Assembly (NCBI GenBank): GCA_009731375.1
Contig: BJOX01000303.1
Coordinates: forward strand, 128,750-192,749
Reading direction: 5' to 3'
From: Paulinella micropora
Lineage: Eukaryota; Cercozoa; Imbricatea; Euglyphida
Length of the DNA: 64,000 bases
Shown: in pieces, positions 50,511 to 62,223 of the stretch
Numbering within the stretch: the stretch's first letter is position 1
Layout of the letters: each line of letters starts with the position of its first letter
Translations under genes and position numbers: made by a program
The notes under the pieces: model-generated
Told to the model about the DNA's origin: nothing
The model's input: the letters and a program-made list of their open reading frames with translations, nothing else
The model's database searches: none

Positions 50511-53421
50511 GTTGAGACACGGAAGCAGGAAAAAATCCAGCTTGCAAAGGATGGAAATACAGCAGGGCTGGCGGCGCTGGAGAAAAAAATCGATTCAAAC
50601 AGGAGGGCTTTGCAAGACTACAAGCGACACAAGGGGCTGCAAGCCATCGTGAAGCCCTACATCGCCGACTACCAGCGGGAAATGCACCAAGATGAATTCC
50701 TCATGGTACAGTCGCTGTGTTGACGACATACATACAATGTCACATACAATTACATACATGCACACATGCATACAATCATACATGTAGGTACACGACTACG
50801 GCGGTCTTTATTCATACAGTGGAGAAAAATTCTACGCCTTCTGCATAGCTTCAATTTTTTATGAAGAGGAAGATGATGATATACCAACACGAGAAGCTTT
50901 TCTTTTCTTTGGAAAGGGTACGTATATATACAAACAACATAACACACATAGCAATACTAATATGATCATACATTTATTCTACATTCACACATTATTACAA
51001 CATTACATAATATCACGTATTACACTTCTAGGGTCCATGACGGCCGCAACAACTGCATGGTGCTGGCAGCAGATGTTCACCAAGTTTCAGATACAGACCC
51101 GATGGTTCCCCAGCCGCCGCATCGCAAGGCAGATGTAGATTGACAGAGCAAGTACAACGTAATACCGCATTTTTCTATAGGCGTTTTGTCCTGCAAACGG
51201 GTGACAACGGAGCCAACGTCAAATCCTACTGCCTCATCAATTTCTGGTCAGGCATCAGGAAGTGGCTGCAAGACACATTTGGAGAAACAAAGTTTGAGTT
51301 CGAAACGGCAACTTACCCCCCTTGCCATGGCGATGGCCCGGCAGGTGCCCCTTTCATGCATCCCTTGAACGCCTTCGTTTTATGCATGGATGGATTGATG
51401 GATGGGTTGAGGGATGGATGGATTCACTGAAATTGCTGTCATACATTGTCCATTGAATGCTGTTATGCGCAGATTGACATATCAACTTGGTCAAGAAGCG
51501 GGCGTGGCGGCAGCAAGTCACCAGGCGACTTGCTTTCTACAAAACTTCTGAATATGCCGACCTCTTTCGACAGCGGCCGAAAACCCACGTGGATACAGTC
51601 CCCGAACAATTCACGGTGAGAGACTTTGACGACGCAACTAAGGAACCCGTCCTGGACACGCCACACATCCCAACCTCAAAGCCGGCTGACAACAGAATCG
51701 GCCAGGGTGTCAAGAAAGTCTGTTCAATCAGGTTCATTAGTTAGCTTAGCCTTAGTGTATTTATTTGATCATCAGTAGTAAATAGAACGTGTTATCCCTG
51801 GGGCTTCTATAGCTACATGCATTTGTAGGTACTGGTACCTGGATTCCAAGGGGAACAAGGTTTTCGAACCAGGAGTAGCAATTGCCCGTGAGCACCCACT
51901 GGCGTCGCAAGGTACATAATCATTGAGAATTTGGAGGGGGGGGGGGGGGGGGGGGGGGGGGAAGGTCAGAGGCAGAGCTTCGAGAGATTCCATGAAAAGG
52001 TAATCTAGCGATCTGCAGCTGTAGTATACCAAGGAGAGTCATGATCTGTGGCTCTGTATAGTAGTGAAATCAAATTTGAATTTTTGCCTCTGCACCATGT
52101 GTTGACAGCTACTCTTTGGGATTTTCGAAAATATCGCGGGAGCTGCCGCAAGTGCTCGCAGCTCTTGCTCCGACCGGTGCTTCTGTCAGATCCTCCATCC
52201 GACCATGCGGGTGGTTGCGATGCCTGGCAAGGAGGGGTTGGAGAGAACGTTTCCAGAAGGGATGCGGATTTAATTCGACTGCAACAACAGCTTGAGCAAG
52301 CGCGAATTCCGTCTACTGTCAACATCAGGGAGATACGCAGTAACAAAAAAGGGGCACGGAAGCCCCGCAAGACCCAGGTGACTCCGCAGCAGCTACTCGA
52401 TGGCTCGGAACCACCAACTGTCGAAGCACTGACTGCCGCCTGCTCGGCAGCAGATCTGAAAGCATTGTGCAATCAACTCGGACTGTCTAAAGTGGATCCA
52501 AGTCTGCGCTCGCACAAAATCTCATCAATCCTTGGAAAGATGGCCATCGTCCATTACCTGCCTCTGCCTCCACATCCGCGCATGAAGTGAATGGAGCTTC
52601 TGCTGCGCCAGCGCCTGCAGCGCTCGCGGCGGAGTTCGCGGCAGGTCCCTCGTCAAGTGTACCTGCAGCTGCTATGGTCGCGGCAAAGCCTATTTTAGAT
52701 GTGCCTCAAGCTGTTCCTGGGGAAATTGGTTCTTCTGCGCCGGCACCTGCAACGCGCACGGCGATTGCTGCATCATCCTCGTCAAGTGTGCCTGCAGCTG
52801 ACATGGTCGTGGTAGGGTCCTCGCCAGGTGTATCTGCAGTTGTCCCTCGGAAACGTGCTATTGCGGCGCTGGCGGCACCTGCAGCGATCGCGCCAGGGTC
52901 CGCTAATTCACCGAACGTGTCTGCAGCTGCCGCAGTCGCGGCAGGGTCCTCGCCGGGTGAGCCTGCAGCTGCCAGACTCAGTCAGAAACGCATGCGTATT
53001 AGTACCGGTGGCAGAAAAAAAACGCAAGCAGGCTCAGTGGCAACAAATGTCTTTCTGCAGTCTGCAGAAAACCTTGCATCAGGGTCATCATTTACTACGT
53101 ATCTGTCGATAAATACATTGATAAATTAATACATGCATTAAATCATACATACATATATACATCAATACATGCATTCACACATACATACATTTATATACAT
53201 ACCTTTTCAGAATGGAGTTGACCATGGCAAGCGCGCAGCAACCGACAGCTGCGCCTGCGTTTGCATCGTCGTCTTTGCGGAGATCTCCCGGTAGCACCCG
53301 CTCGGGGAAGACTTACTTTGGACAGGACCAAGAAGACCAACCATCCGAGGGTGAAGATGCAGATTGGGTTCAACAAGGCGATGAGAGCGAGAGCGACGAT
53401 CAGAGCGAGGGCGATGAATGA
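48615..53421 (+). CDS. Multi-exon DDE-transposase-like gene
   Basis: Well-supported exons with GT-AG borders: 49132-49299, 49556-49684, 50511-50705, 50788-50917, 51032-51134, 51181-51344, 51473-51717, 51829-51911. Phases match across 50511-51134 and across the 51344/51473 junction. The core reads [20 protein letters not shown], then [17 protein letters not shown], then PCHGDGPAD with the last Asp split by an intron. D...D-N-G...H-G-x-G-P-x-D fits a DDE/RNase-H-fold transposase. A TGA follows this Asp (51475-51477) and another lies at about 50012, so this copy is damaged. First and last exons (from 48615; 52050-52590 with a SAP-like segment [13 protein letters not shown]; 52587-53129; 53215-53421, acidic) are less certain. 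Confidence 0.5.
49797..49915. repeat. GCGGCATATTC-family element inside an intron
   Basis: Begins CCGCAAGTATGCAAATAA, identical to the element at about 43281, then a TATA near-palindrome and GCCGCGAGCGCCGCGAATAT units. It lies between exons of the transposase-like gene and runs directly into the possible exon at about 49921. Confidence 0.75.
50150..50510. repeat. GCGGCGGTCGCGG repeats and TA tracts inside an intron
   Basis: Two tandem versions of a block (CACATTCGCGGCGCTCGCGG, AAAATTTGCCGCGGGC, long TA run, then AAGGTTGAG), at 50249-50355 and 50410-50515. The second copy supplies the acceptor of the exon starting 50511. Confidence 0.75.
52587..53129 (+). CDS. Ala/Ser/Pro-rich exon with an H3-tail-like RISTGG motif
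   Basis: 180-codon open frame of low-complexity Ala/Pro/Val/Ser repeats (about 60-codon imperfect period, each with SSPG or SSSV and a VPAA-like motif). It then reads [19 protein letters not shown] at about 52980-53030. RISTGG equals H3 residues 8-13 with Lys9 as Ile, the same change seen in the viral protein at 10562. Probably the C-terminal region of the transposase-like gene. Confidence 0.4.
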   Translation: MNGASAAPAPAALAAEFAAGPSSSVPAAAMVAAKPILDVPQAVPGEIGSSAPAPATRTAIAASSSSSVPAADMVVVGSSPGVSAVVPRKRAIAALAAPAAIAPGSANSPNVSAAAAVAAGSSPGEPAAARLSQKRMRISTGGRKKTQAGSVATNVFLQSAENLASGSSFTTYLSINTLIN

Positions 53422-53877
53422 GTGATATTCAAGTTTGGGATCCGTTGCTTTTATAAAAATAGCCATCTTATAAGTAACTGCCGCCACCATGAGTCTCACT
53501 ATAATGTTATTGCTCTTAAAATCTGCCAGCGATGAGTACTGAAATAAAAAACATATGTATATATTTCTTGTGGTTCGAAATCAATTTGGGAAACTTGTGT
53601 TTAATAAAGATTACGCAACAAGTCTTAGTTTCCTTCTTGCAATTGGAAATTCAGTGCTAGTGAAATAATCTATAGCTATCTAGCCTCTCCTTCAGGTTTA
53701 CTCGGCTTGACGGATGCAGTCTTAATATCATTGGATTTAAGAAGTTTTTCATATTACTTTTAAAAATTATGAAGCACACCAAAAGTAGGTAGCACGTGCC
53801 AAGATGCAACAAAAATGTATGTCTTGGATGCGCGGTAAAGTTGTTGTGACAAAATTGCATAATGTAGGCCTAAATCG

Positions 53878-54760
53878 CTAAACCAAACCGGATCCAAGTT
53901 TGTCCTTTAGAAGAGCAGGTGTGCAGAAAGTTTCTGAGTCGTAGATACCCAGCCCGCCGCCAACGCCATGAACTAAGTATGCCGGGAGAGAACTGATAAG
54001 CTCGCAAATTATTTCAAACAAACATGGACTCATGTTCATGCAGATACACGTGCTCGAAGACCTGCCAGACAGCCTTGCTAGTCGCGGCAGCACCGAATGT
54101 CTTCGCGGCGCTTCGCGGCGGCTGCGGCTAAGTCTGCCGGGAGAGAACCTGGTGAGCCTGCCGCCATCCAGCCTCAAACGAAACATCATTTATGCATGTA
54201 TTTGAAGTTTTTTCAAGTAATTATCTGTGCTTGTCATGGTCAGCAGGCTGAATTAACCCAAGCAAGGAACACACCGACAGCTGCCGCAACCGCCGTGAAT
54301 GGGGAAGGGATGGCTGAACGTGTGCCAAGGTGCGGCCGATTACGTAGTAGGCATGGATGTAGGTCTAAATAGCTAAACCAAACCGGATCCAAGTTTATTG
54401 TTTAGAAGAGCAGGCCTGCGGGTTGTGCAGAAAGTTTCTGAGTCGTAGATACCCAGCTCGCCGCGAACGCCGTGAACGCCGTGAACGCCGTCTGCCGGGA
54501 GAGAACCTGGTGAGCCTGCCGCCATCCAGCCTCAAACGAAACATCATTTATGCATGTATTTGAAGTGTTTTCAAGTAATTATCTGTGCTTGTCATGGTCA
54601 GCAGGCTGAATTAACCCAAGCAAGGAACACACCGACAGCTGCATTGAAGAAGATAAAGTATTCTATAAAATTGCGAAGGTGCACGCACGTTTGTCATCAA
54701 TTTGTACTGCACACACTGTATATATCACAAGTAAAGCATTAGGAAGGAATCCGGACGCAG
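53878..54760. repeat. Two direct repeats of subtelomere-like sequence
   Basis: AAACCAAACCGGATCCAAGTTT occurs at about 53880 and 54373, and GGGAGAGAACCTGGTGAGCC at about 54140 and 54497, giving two overlapping units. Part of it (54000-54110) matches the segmental duplication at 37325-37440. No protein is supportable. From 54761 to 55154 I see no gene. Confidence 0.7.
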
Positions 54761-55154
54761 TAGCTATGATAGGTAACGTGAATTCCAAAAAAAAAATCGC
54801 TGCAGGTGGACGCCGTGAGAGTCAGTGACAGACACAAAACACACGCCGTCAAGTTACCAAACTTGAGAGAATCGTAAGTACGATGTCGGACGTCATATTC
54901 CCGCATACTAGATCTATCGTTTTTTACATATTTTGTGAAAAAAAAACTTTTTCAGATAGTGTAAGCTGCCGCGAGACGGTTCACGGCGCCGCGAACTGAC
55001 AACAACTTTCGACCGCCTGTTCTCACTCAAAACTTGTGTGACACCTAAAAGCTCTTGCAGGTCTTCATTACTCATATGTATGAAGCTAAAAAAAATTGAA
55101 AAAATTTCTAGCGGCCCTGCTTCGTAGCAAAGTAGAAATCAGCTCAGATAGTGT

Positions 55155-55183
55155 ATAGTGTACTTGAAAAGTGCGAACGTGTC
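55155..55183 (-). repeat. Right terminal inverted repeat
   Basis: Exact inverted match to 36354-36382. Immediately inside, ACACTAT is tandemly duplicated relative to the left end. Confidence 0.75.
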
Positions 55184-58100
55184 TTGCCTAAAAAGCCCGT
55201 GTCACCTGTGGTAATATTGTCAAACATTCTCCACGGCTGCCAAGTATCGCCAAAACCTGTTTCATAAGCATAGGCTGACACGGACCATGTGGCGCTGTTA
55301 GACGAGGCGTTGCTCCAGACAGGGAACAAGTACGGCGTTAACGAGGTCGCGGCGCCCGTGCCCGAGTTGCCGCTGCTGTCCAGCGTGACCAATGACGTCA
55401 GTCCGGCGGATGGCAGAGACACTGGCAGCTTCAGCGCAGACACATTTAGCAATCTACGTAGGCCTTGTTGGCAGCGTCAGTGCTGACGAGCGGTGCCGCT
55501 ATGTTCTTGATCGCGGGGCACGATGTGTAGTCAAAGCCAAAGTGGTTGATTCCGCACCAGCTAGAACTTCCTCCTGCCTTGATAGAAGCAACCACGATAG
55601 CCACGTACCGGGCGGCCCTGGCGTTGTCGGTCGGCGCGAGAGTGATGGAACTGCCATCGACAAAGGTGTAGTACGAGCCAGTGTGCCACAGCGTCCAGGT
55701 AGTGCCGTCTAACGACGTGCCCACCTGCCATGTCTTTGGTGATTTATCCAGACCGCTGGACTGGGCTTGCAGGTAGTACTGTTGCAGGACGACACCAGTG
55801 CCAAAATCTAGCTGGAGCCACTCTCCGGGGTACACTACACCCAAAAACGTTTTGCTGGAACCGGAGCTGTAGGCGCCGCTCGTGGCATTGTAGGTACTGG
55901 TGGTGCTCTGCCAGGAAAAGTTCGAGCCCGTATTGAAGCCATCGTACGCATTGCCGTTCCCGGAAGTGGACGCACTCGCGACCAGGCCGTTCCAGCTGTT
56001 ACTCGTCATGCTGTCGGGCTTCTTCACGTACGAAGTGGCTACAAGGTCAGACCATGAGAGATAGCCTGGTCCCCGTACAGCAGCGCGCCGTCGGAGCCCA
56101 GCGACACCAAGCTAGTACTGCTTGGTAGAGCGGTTGGCAGCTTGAGTGCAGAAGTACCAGACGCTGGAGCGGAAAGGGTGCTGGTGCCTCCAGCCCCGCT
56201 GAGTGACAGCGAGCTAGCAGCCCCTGTCGCTAGCTGGCCGCTGGAATCGAGTGTCACTAGCGAAGTGCTGCCTGGCAGGGCTGTCGGCAGCTTGAGCGCA
56301 AAGGAGCCAGAGGCTGGAACGGAAAGGCTGCTGGTGCCGCCCGCCCCGCTGAGTGACAGCGAGCTAGCAGCCCCTGTCGCGAGCTGGCCGCCGGAATCGA
56401 GTGTCAACAGCGACGTGCCGCCAGGCAGTGACGCTGGTACCTTGAGCGCAGACGCACTTACCTGGCCCGCGCTCGTCAAGGAAACGAGTGACGTGCTGGC
56501 GGGCAGCGAAAGCGGGAGTGTAAATTTAGAGGCGGTGAGTTCGCCGGTCGTGCTGTTCCACTGTGTCGCCTTCTCGTTTGTGGTAGAATCGGCGCCCAAC
56601 CTCAGCGGCTTGATATAGGCAGCATCAGTGCTAGCGGACACTAATTCAGCGCCCGTGGCGTTCAGCACGATCGAGCGGAATGTTGCTGCCTTTGCTCGGT
56701 AGCCTATTGCGACTGATTCCTGAGCGGCAGCATCCGTGATAGCCGTACTGCCGATCCCAACCGACCGTACACCGAGCGTGCTGGTATAGGGACCGACAGA
56801 GACCGATGAAATGCCTTGTGCGTGGGTCGAGGCATAGGCACTGATCGCGACGCCGCGATATGCCTGGCCAGAGTATCCCGCCCTGTAGCCAACGGCAGTT
56901 CCAAACTGGCCCTGTCCACTCGCGCCTGCTTCACGACCTACTGCGACTGTGAGTATCTGCTGCCCCTCGCCCGCTAACGTCCCGATTGCTACACTGTCTC
57001 CGCCCTTGAAGCCGGTGGCGCCTACAGCAAACTGGCCCGCGCTGTCGAGCGTGACGAACTGCTTGGTGCCTGCGCTGGGCAGGGCCACAGGCAGCTTAAG
57101 CGCAAGGGAGCCGGTGCCAGGCGCGGAAAGCGTGCTGTTGCCGCCAGCCCCTGTCAGCATGAGCGTTGACGAGTTCACGAGGTTAGCCAGCGAGGTCCCG
57201 TGTGGGTTGTTAGTAGCGCCTGTGTGCGCGGTGAGCGACGCAGAGGTCGCGGCGGGCCCTCCGACAATGTTGCTCACGGAAGTCCCGTGCGGGTTGTTGG
57301 TAGCAGTCAAATGGCTGCTTAGGCCTGTCACGCCGTCCGAATCAACCGTCACCAGCTGCGCGGCCGAGACGGGCAAAGGGTTAGGCAGCCTCGCGAGAGT
57401 GTCTGGGATCGTCGTGACCGTGTAGTCGGTGTCCATGAGCACGATTGCGCCATTGCAGCTAGGAGCCAAAGACGGCTGCTTGAGCGTCCTGTCCTTGACC
57501 GCAAAGATCGAGCCGTCTGGATCCATAGTCACGACACAGTCGTTTTGGGTAGGCATGATCGACGGGAACTTCACCGCTCCCGCTACCTCGTGGTCGACGT
57601 ACGCCTTGGGCGCCAGCTGCGAGGCCTTGGTAGGGTAGCTGGTGTTCTCGATGCAGCCGGCATTGTACAGCTGGTAGTCGAAGGCCAGGCTCCGCATGTA
57701 CCAAACTCCCGCCCCGTTGTTTTTGGTGCAGTTTACGCGCAAGTACCTGGCGTACTCGGCTGCGGTTGCAGGCGTGAACGTGCGCAAGCTGTCGCCTACA
57801 AAGATCTGGGCGGTCTGGCTGTCCCAAGTGAACCACCGGCTGCCGTCCGCGCTATAAGCGACTACCCAGTCCCTGGGCGCGGTGATGGCACCAGCGGACG
57901 TGACGTGGTAAGCAGTAACTTTGGCGTTGCCAGATCGAGCTGGAGCCACGCGTCTGTCACGGTGAGATTATCTACTGCCGTCTCGATCATGGCAGTGTAG
58001 TTGTTGCCGCTGTAGCTGTCGGGAGCGGTTGTGCCCCACAAGGTCGAGAAGTCGCTGTCAAAGGCCAAGTAGGCTTGGGCTGAATTGCTAGAGGCCGAGG

Positions 58101-58402
58101 CCACAAAGCCAGCGGAGTTTGCTAGAAGTCATCCCGGCCGGCTGGCTAACTTTGGTTTCGGTGTCCAGCGTCAAGGTAATCAGGTCGGCTAAATCGACCA
58201 GGTAAGGGTTCCCGGACGTCGTCAGTCTGTGAGCGGTATTAAGCGCTACCGCATCGTTCGCCGCCACGCCGCCTGTTGCCCATCTTACGCCCCCGTCACC
58301 GTCCGAAACTAGAACGTTGCCGCTCTCTCCGTCCACCGGCAGCACAAAGTCGTCGGTCGCACCATCCAAACGACGGCGCTTGTACGACCTGGCCACTTCC
58401 AT
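55184..58402 (-). pseudogene. Giant fibre gene, 5' half (interrupted)
   Basis: Start at 58402: MEVARSYKRRRLDGATDDF. In order, over several frames: a beta N-terminal domain; a discoidin-like domain (AWLQLDLATPK, RYLRVNC); NNPHGTS repeats; a YadA-like head with repeated VAIGYRA/VAVGREA/VGIGSTA units (about 57000-56700); shaft repeats of the LPxSLPxxTSLVxLxSxGQ type; a second discoidin-like domain (GEWLQLDFGTG); more shaft; and the start of a third, cut at 55184 by the 18.8-kb element. Frameshifts near 58100, 57900, 56030 and 55450. With the 3' half it totals about 1,745 codons. A trimeric receptor-binding fibre is likely. Confidence 0.7.
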
Positions 58403-58451
58403 TCTGGCCTATTAATTTAACTAAACAAGAGACTAAGTTTTTTTATAATAC

Positions 58452-58679
58452 TTATTTTTTACAAAATCTCGTCCAGAAAATTATCAACGAAGCGCATGCG
58501 TTCTTCCCAAGTGTCTCCACCAGGAACGTCTCGCGCGGGGCTGATGCAGGCGCCGTCACCGTAAGGTCTGCACACAAGCGATGCCAAGTCTCGAGGGTCG
58601 CCTCTTTTCCCTGTCCCCTACCAAAAAAGCTGCCCTTCGAAAAAGCAGGCGCCACAGGTAGGACAGACTGCCAACATTG
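58452..58679 (-). pseudogene. Small zinc-ribbon protein, frameshifted
   Basis: Begins MLAVCPTCGACFF at about 58676, with C-x2-C-G. That frame stops quickly, but the neighbouring frame continues FSKGSFFGRGQGKEATLETW to IIFWTRFCKK at 58452. A one-base slip in the T- or C-run near 58640 would join them. Possibly a small transcription-factor-like protein. Confidence 0.4.
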
Positions 58680-58805
58680 TTAGTCTTCTTCGTGCGTGTA
58701 ATAAGCTCGCAGCCTAAATACGCCTTTTTCCTTTTGCGTGATTGGTCTCTGTTTCTCTTTCTTGGGTATTGCTGAGCCACAGGCAGGACAGTGTACTTCC
58801 GGCAT
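58680..58805 (-). CDS. 41-residue zinc-ribbon-like protein
   Basis: MPEVHCPACGSAIPKKEKQR then a basic segment ending AYYTHEED and TAA. One C-P-x-C-G knuckle, which would need a partner to bind zinc. Directly upstream of, and nearly abutting, the next small zinc-ribbon gene on the same strand. It is the rightmost viral-looking gene. Confidence 0.45.
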   Translation of the reverse strand: MPEVHCPACGSAIPKKEKQRPITQKEKGVFRLRAYYTHEED

Positions 58806-58836
58806 TGATAGTTAATGATTAGTGATAAGAAGAAAA

Positions 58837-60112
58837 AAATGTGAGCGGTGCCGCTTGTCAGAACCGCCACAGGTCGGTCGTTACTGTCCGCTATACTCTA
58901 CGCGTCACGGTTCTGCAGGTGCCACCGGCGGCCCCTTTGTCGGTACCCGGGCAGCGGGGACCCCCCCACCCCCGCCTCTCCAGAAATTTCTGGTGCTCGG
59001 TGCCACCTGTCAGAACCCACACATGTCGAAATTCAAATTACAATATAATAATAAACTAGATGGCAGGGTTCTGACAGCACCACCTGAATTTTCCGATGCC
59101 TGGTGCCACCCTGTCAGAACCCACATATGTCGAAATTCAAATTACCATATAATAATAAATTAGATGGCAGGGTTCTGACAGCCTCACCTGAATTTTCCGG
59201 TGGCCGGTGCCACTTGTCAGAACCCCCACACCTCGACCGTTACGCCGTACTAATACTCTACGTGTGGTTCTGGCCGGTGCCACCTGTCAGAACCTCCACA
59301 CATCGACCGTTACGCCGTACTAATACTCTACGTGTCGTGGTTCTGACAAGTGCCACCGCCCACAGAGAAAAAAAGAGAGGAGGGTGGGTCCCGCCATTGG
59401 GCTGTGGCATCAGGACTAGATGCCACAGCACAGTGGCAGGTTCCCCCCCCTCCCCTCCCTTTTTCTCCCCCTTTTTCCCTTTGGTAGTGCCACCCTGTCA
59501 GAACCCCACACCTCAGCCGTTACTCCCCGCTATATTCTTACGTGTCAGGGTTCTGGCAGGTGCCACCGAAGCCACTTGTCAGAACCATGACATGTCGACC
59601 GTTACTCCCCACTATACTGTACGTGTCAGGGTTCAGGCAGGTGCCACCGGAGCCACTTGTCAGAACCATGACATGTCGACCGTTACTCCCCACTATACTG
59701 TACGTGTCATGGTTCTGACAGGTGCCACCGGAGCCACTTGTCAGAACCCCCACATATTGACCGTTACGCCACACTATACTCTACGTGTCACGGTTCTGAC
59801 AGGTGCCACCGGAGCCACTTCCATGACATGTCGACCGTTACTCAGTACTATACTCTACGTGTCACGGTTCTGACAGGTGCCACCAAGGACTAGATGCCAA
59901 GGCACAGTGGCGCCCCCCCCCCTCCTCCAATTTTTTCTAGTGGTTGGTGCCACTTGTCAGAACCGTGACATGTCGACCGTTACGCTCCACTATACTATAC
60001 GTGTCATGGTTCTGACAGGTGCCACCGGAGCCACTTGTCAGAACACTCACATATTGACCATTACGCCGCAATATAATCTACGTGTCATTGTTCTGACAGG
60101 TGCCACCGGACA
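58837..60112. repeat. Palindromic minisatellite, unit about 110-120 bp
   Basis: A dozen or so units, each with GGTGCCACYTGTCAGAACC, a variable CACATGTCGACCGTTAC core, TACGTGTCA, then the inverse GGTTCTGACAGGTGCCACC. Every unit can therefore fold as a long hairpin. Units carry insertions such as ACTAGATGCCA...GGCA. ORFs running through it in several frames are repeat artefacts. Confidence 0.88.
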
Positions 60113-60119
60113 GATACCA

Positions 60120-60370
60120 CTAGCTGATATAGCCGAAAAAGGCAGCGATACACAAATGCAGAAATTTGACGGGAAATGCCACTTTTCTTGCTTCGGGCCG
60201 GCCATGTAACAAATGCCAATTTCGCGCGGAAATACCATTTTTCTCCTTCCGGGCGGCCGTGCAAAAAGTGCCACTTTACAGGCACAAAAGGCAATGGTTA
60301 TCCGGCCGGTCCACAGGTACAAAAGGCAATTCTTACCCGGCCGGGACGTCAAGGACAAAAGGCAATAGTT
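60120..60370. repeat. Repeats of an AAAAGGCAA/CGGCCGG motif
   Basis: Five or so degenerate units with AAATGCCA or CAAAAGGCAA and GGCCGG. Unrelated to the palindromic array next to it. A TA tract (60417-60452) follows. Confidence 0.6.
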
Positions 60371-60413
60371 CGTTCAGGACTAACGTAGATTTTTTAACAA
60401 TTATATACATTTA

Positions 60414-60450
<37 letters not shown>

Positions 60451-60457
<7 letters not shown>

Positions 60458-62223
60458 CATGTACATATGCATCACCCTTATTTTCTTATGAAGCTAGTTG
60501 AGAATTCGACACAGTATGTCTCAATAAACATCTGTACCAAACCACTTTTCGCCAAAATGTAAACTGACTGAGCACCATGCAATTGAAATCCGGTCCCTGA
60601 GAGAGGTGTGAAAATGAGAAAAATCGATGTTTCATTTACAAAGTAAGTGCTACAAGGCTGGAAATTAGCTCAAATATGTTACTTTATCATCCTACTTATG
60701 TGAAAAAAAATTCTGTTGTTGAAAACGATGGAATCTATGAAATCGAAAATTTCGTTTTTGGTTCAGACAGACCTCAGTGGACTCATTCCCCTGTACATTT
60801 CGAAAACGATGCTCCTCCATCTACTTTATGAATGGAAATGCATCTACAGGTCACAGATACGTGGTTAAACACAAAAAATTGGAAGAGAAGGCACTACAAA
60901 AAAATGAGCAGGGGTTTGAGTCCAGCGCATTCGAGATGCAAAAAAGCTGAAACACTCATTTTGAGATTTTGAGCCTTACAGCAAATATTAACAAAACTTG
61001 ATCCCTCTTACACACGCTTAGAATGCATCACTGGTATACGACAGTGGAAGCGTTCAAGTTCTAAGCAGGCTGAAAGCCTTGTGCATGGCATTCTGAACAC
61101 CAATATTGACTGAATTCGTTATGTAAGTCACAGTTTTCTCAGCCTCTAGGCTTTCTCGCCACAAACCGTCTGGAGGAAATACGAAATGCAATCATGGTAA
61201 TCGAATCATGGCAGGTACTTTCTAGATTTGTTTCTGCTCATTTGGAGACAAGGTTCATTTTTTCATTTTGTCAGAGTGAAAATTGAAGGTATTTTGCTAG
61301 CATTTTTTGTAGCGAGGAAGGCAAGAAACCGGACAAAAATTTATGAACGGTATTGAAAGAGTGATTATCGAAACATATTCAAAGTTAATAATCAATATGC
61401 ACAGAACGCTATGTGGAGAGAGTTCTCTATTGTTTAAGATTCCAAACTAGTTTGGCAAGCATGGTCTTCCTAGTTTGGCCGGTCCAGGCCAAGCACCGCA
61501 AAATCAGCAGGGGACACTGCTGATTTTAGCCAGGGCGAACGAAATGTCACGAGTCAAAAAGAAGGGGAGCGGAGGAACTGAAAAGTAGAGATTGAGTCTC
61601 AGTGTTTAAATCGTTCTCAAGTGATAGTAAATTTAATAGATAATTAATCATTCTATGGAACACATATAAAAAATACAAATGCTTTCAAGTTCAAGTTCAA
61701 TAAATATTAATATATTTTACTAAAGTTTGCCCTGTTTCTGCTTATGTCAAAAATCAACTGTGACTTAAACATGTGTTTTCACAAGGTTGTGAAATCAAAA
61801 TATTAGATTTGCATTCCATAATATTAATATAATAATTCTTTGACAAAACACACAACTTTCACAGCACCAATGAGCTTACTTATTTCAAAATCTGTTCCTC
61901 ACAACTAACAGCATCGGGACGACATATGCAAGTTCTTCATTCATTGCCAGTGTCACGGTTCCTTACACATCAGAAACTGAGTTAGGTGTATAGGATCAGG
62001 GCCTCTGACAGTATTTTTCCAGTGTTATTTCCCAGGCCCAGCTCGAGCAACTTGAAAAACACAGTATAATTTCCTACCTGGCCGCAATCGTCACGTGAAA
62101 CTTCACGCTCAAAAATGTTGGGGCCGGCTTGAACATGAAATGTTTGAGATTGATGTTTGAGGTAAGTTTTGAACGTCTTGCACCGCTAAATTTCATATAT
62201 TTAATAGAATCCTTTTTGCAAGT
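60451..62223. repeat. Dispersed repeat, copy 2 (about 1.77 kb)
   Basis: Same orientation as 3191-4962 and nearly identical. Here it abuts Ty3/gypsy gag-like sequence at 62224, which allows the reading that the repeat is the left LTR of that retroelement. No primer-binding site complementary to a tRNA 3' end was recognised at the junction, so this stays open. Confidence 0.85.

Noticed and set aside
58837-60112. A CRISPR array
   Set aside because: Units are long, internally palindromic and variable, with no spacer-like alternation, and the context is eukaryotic.
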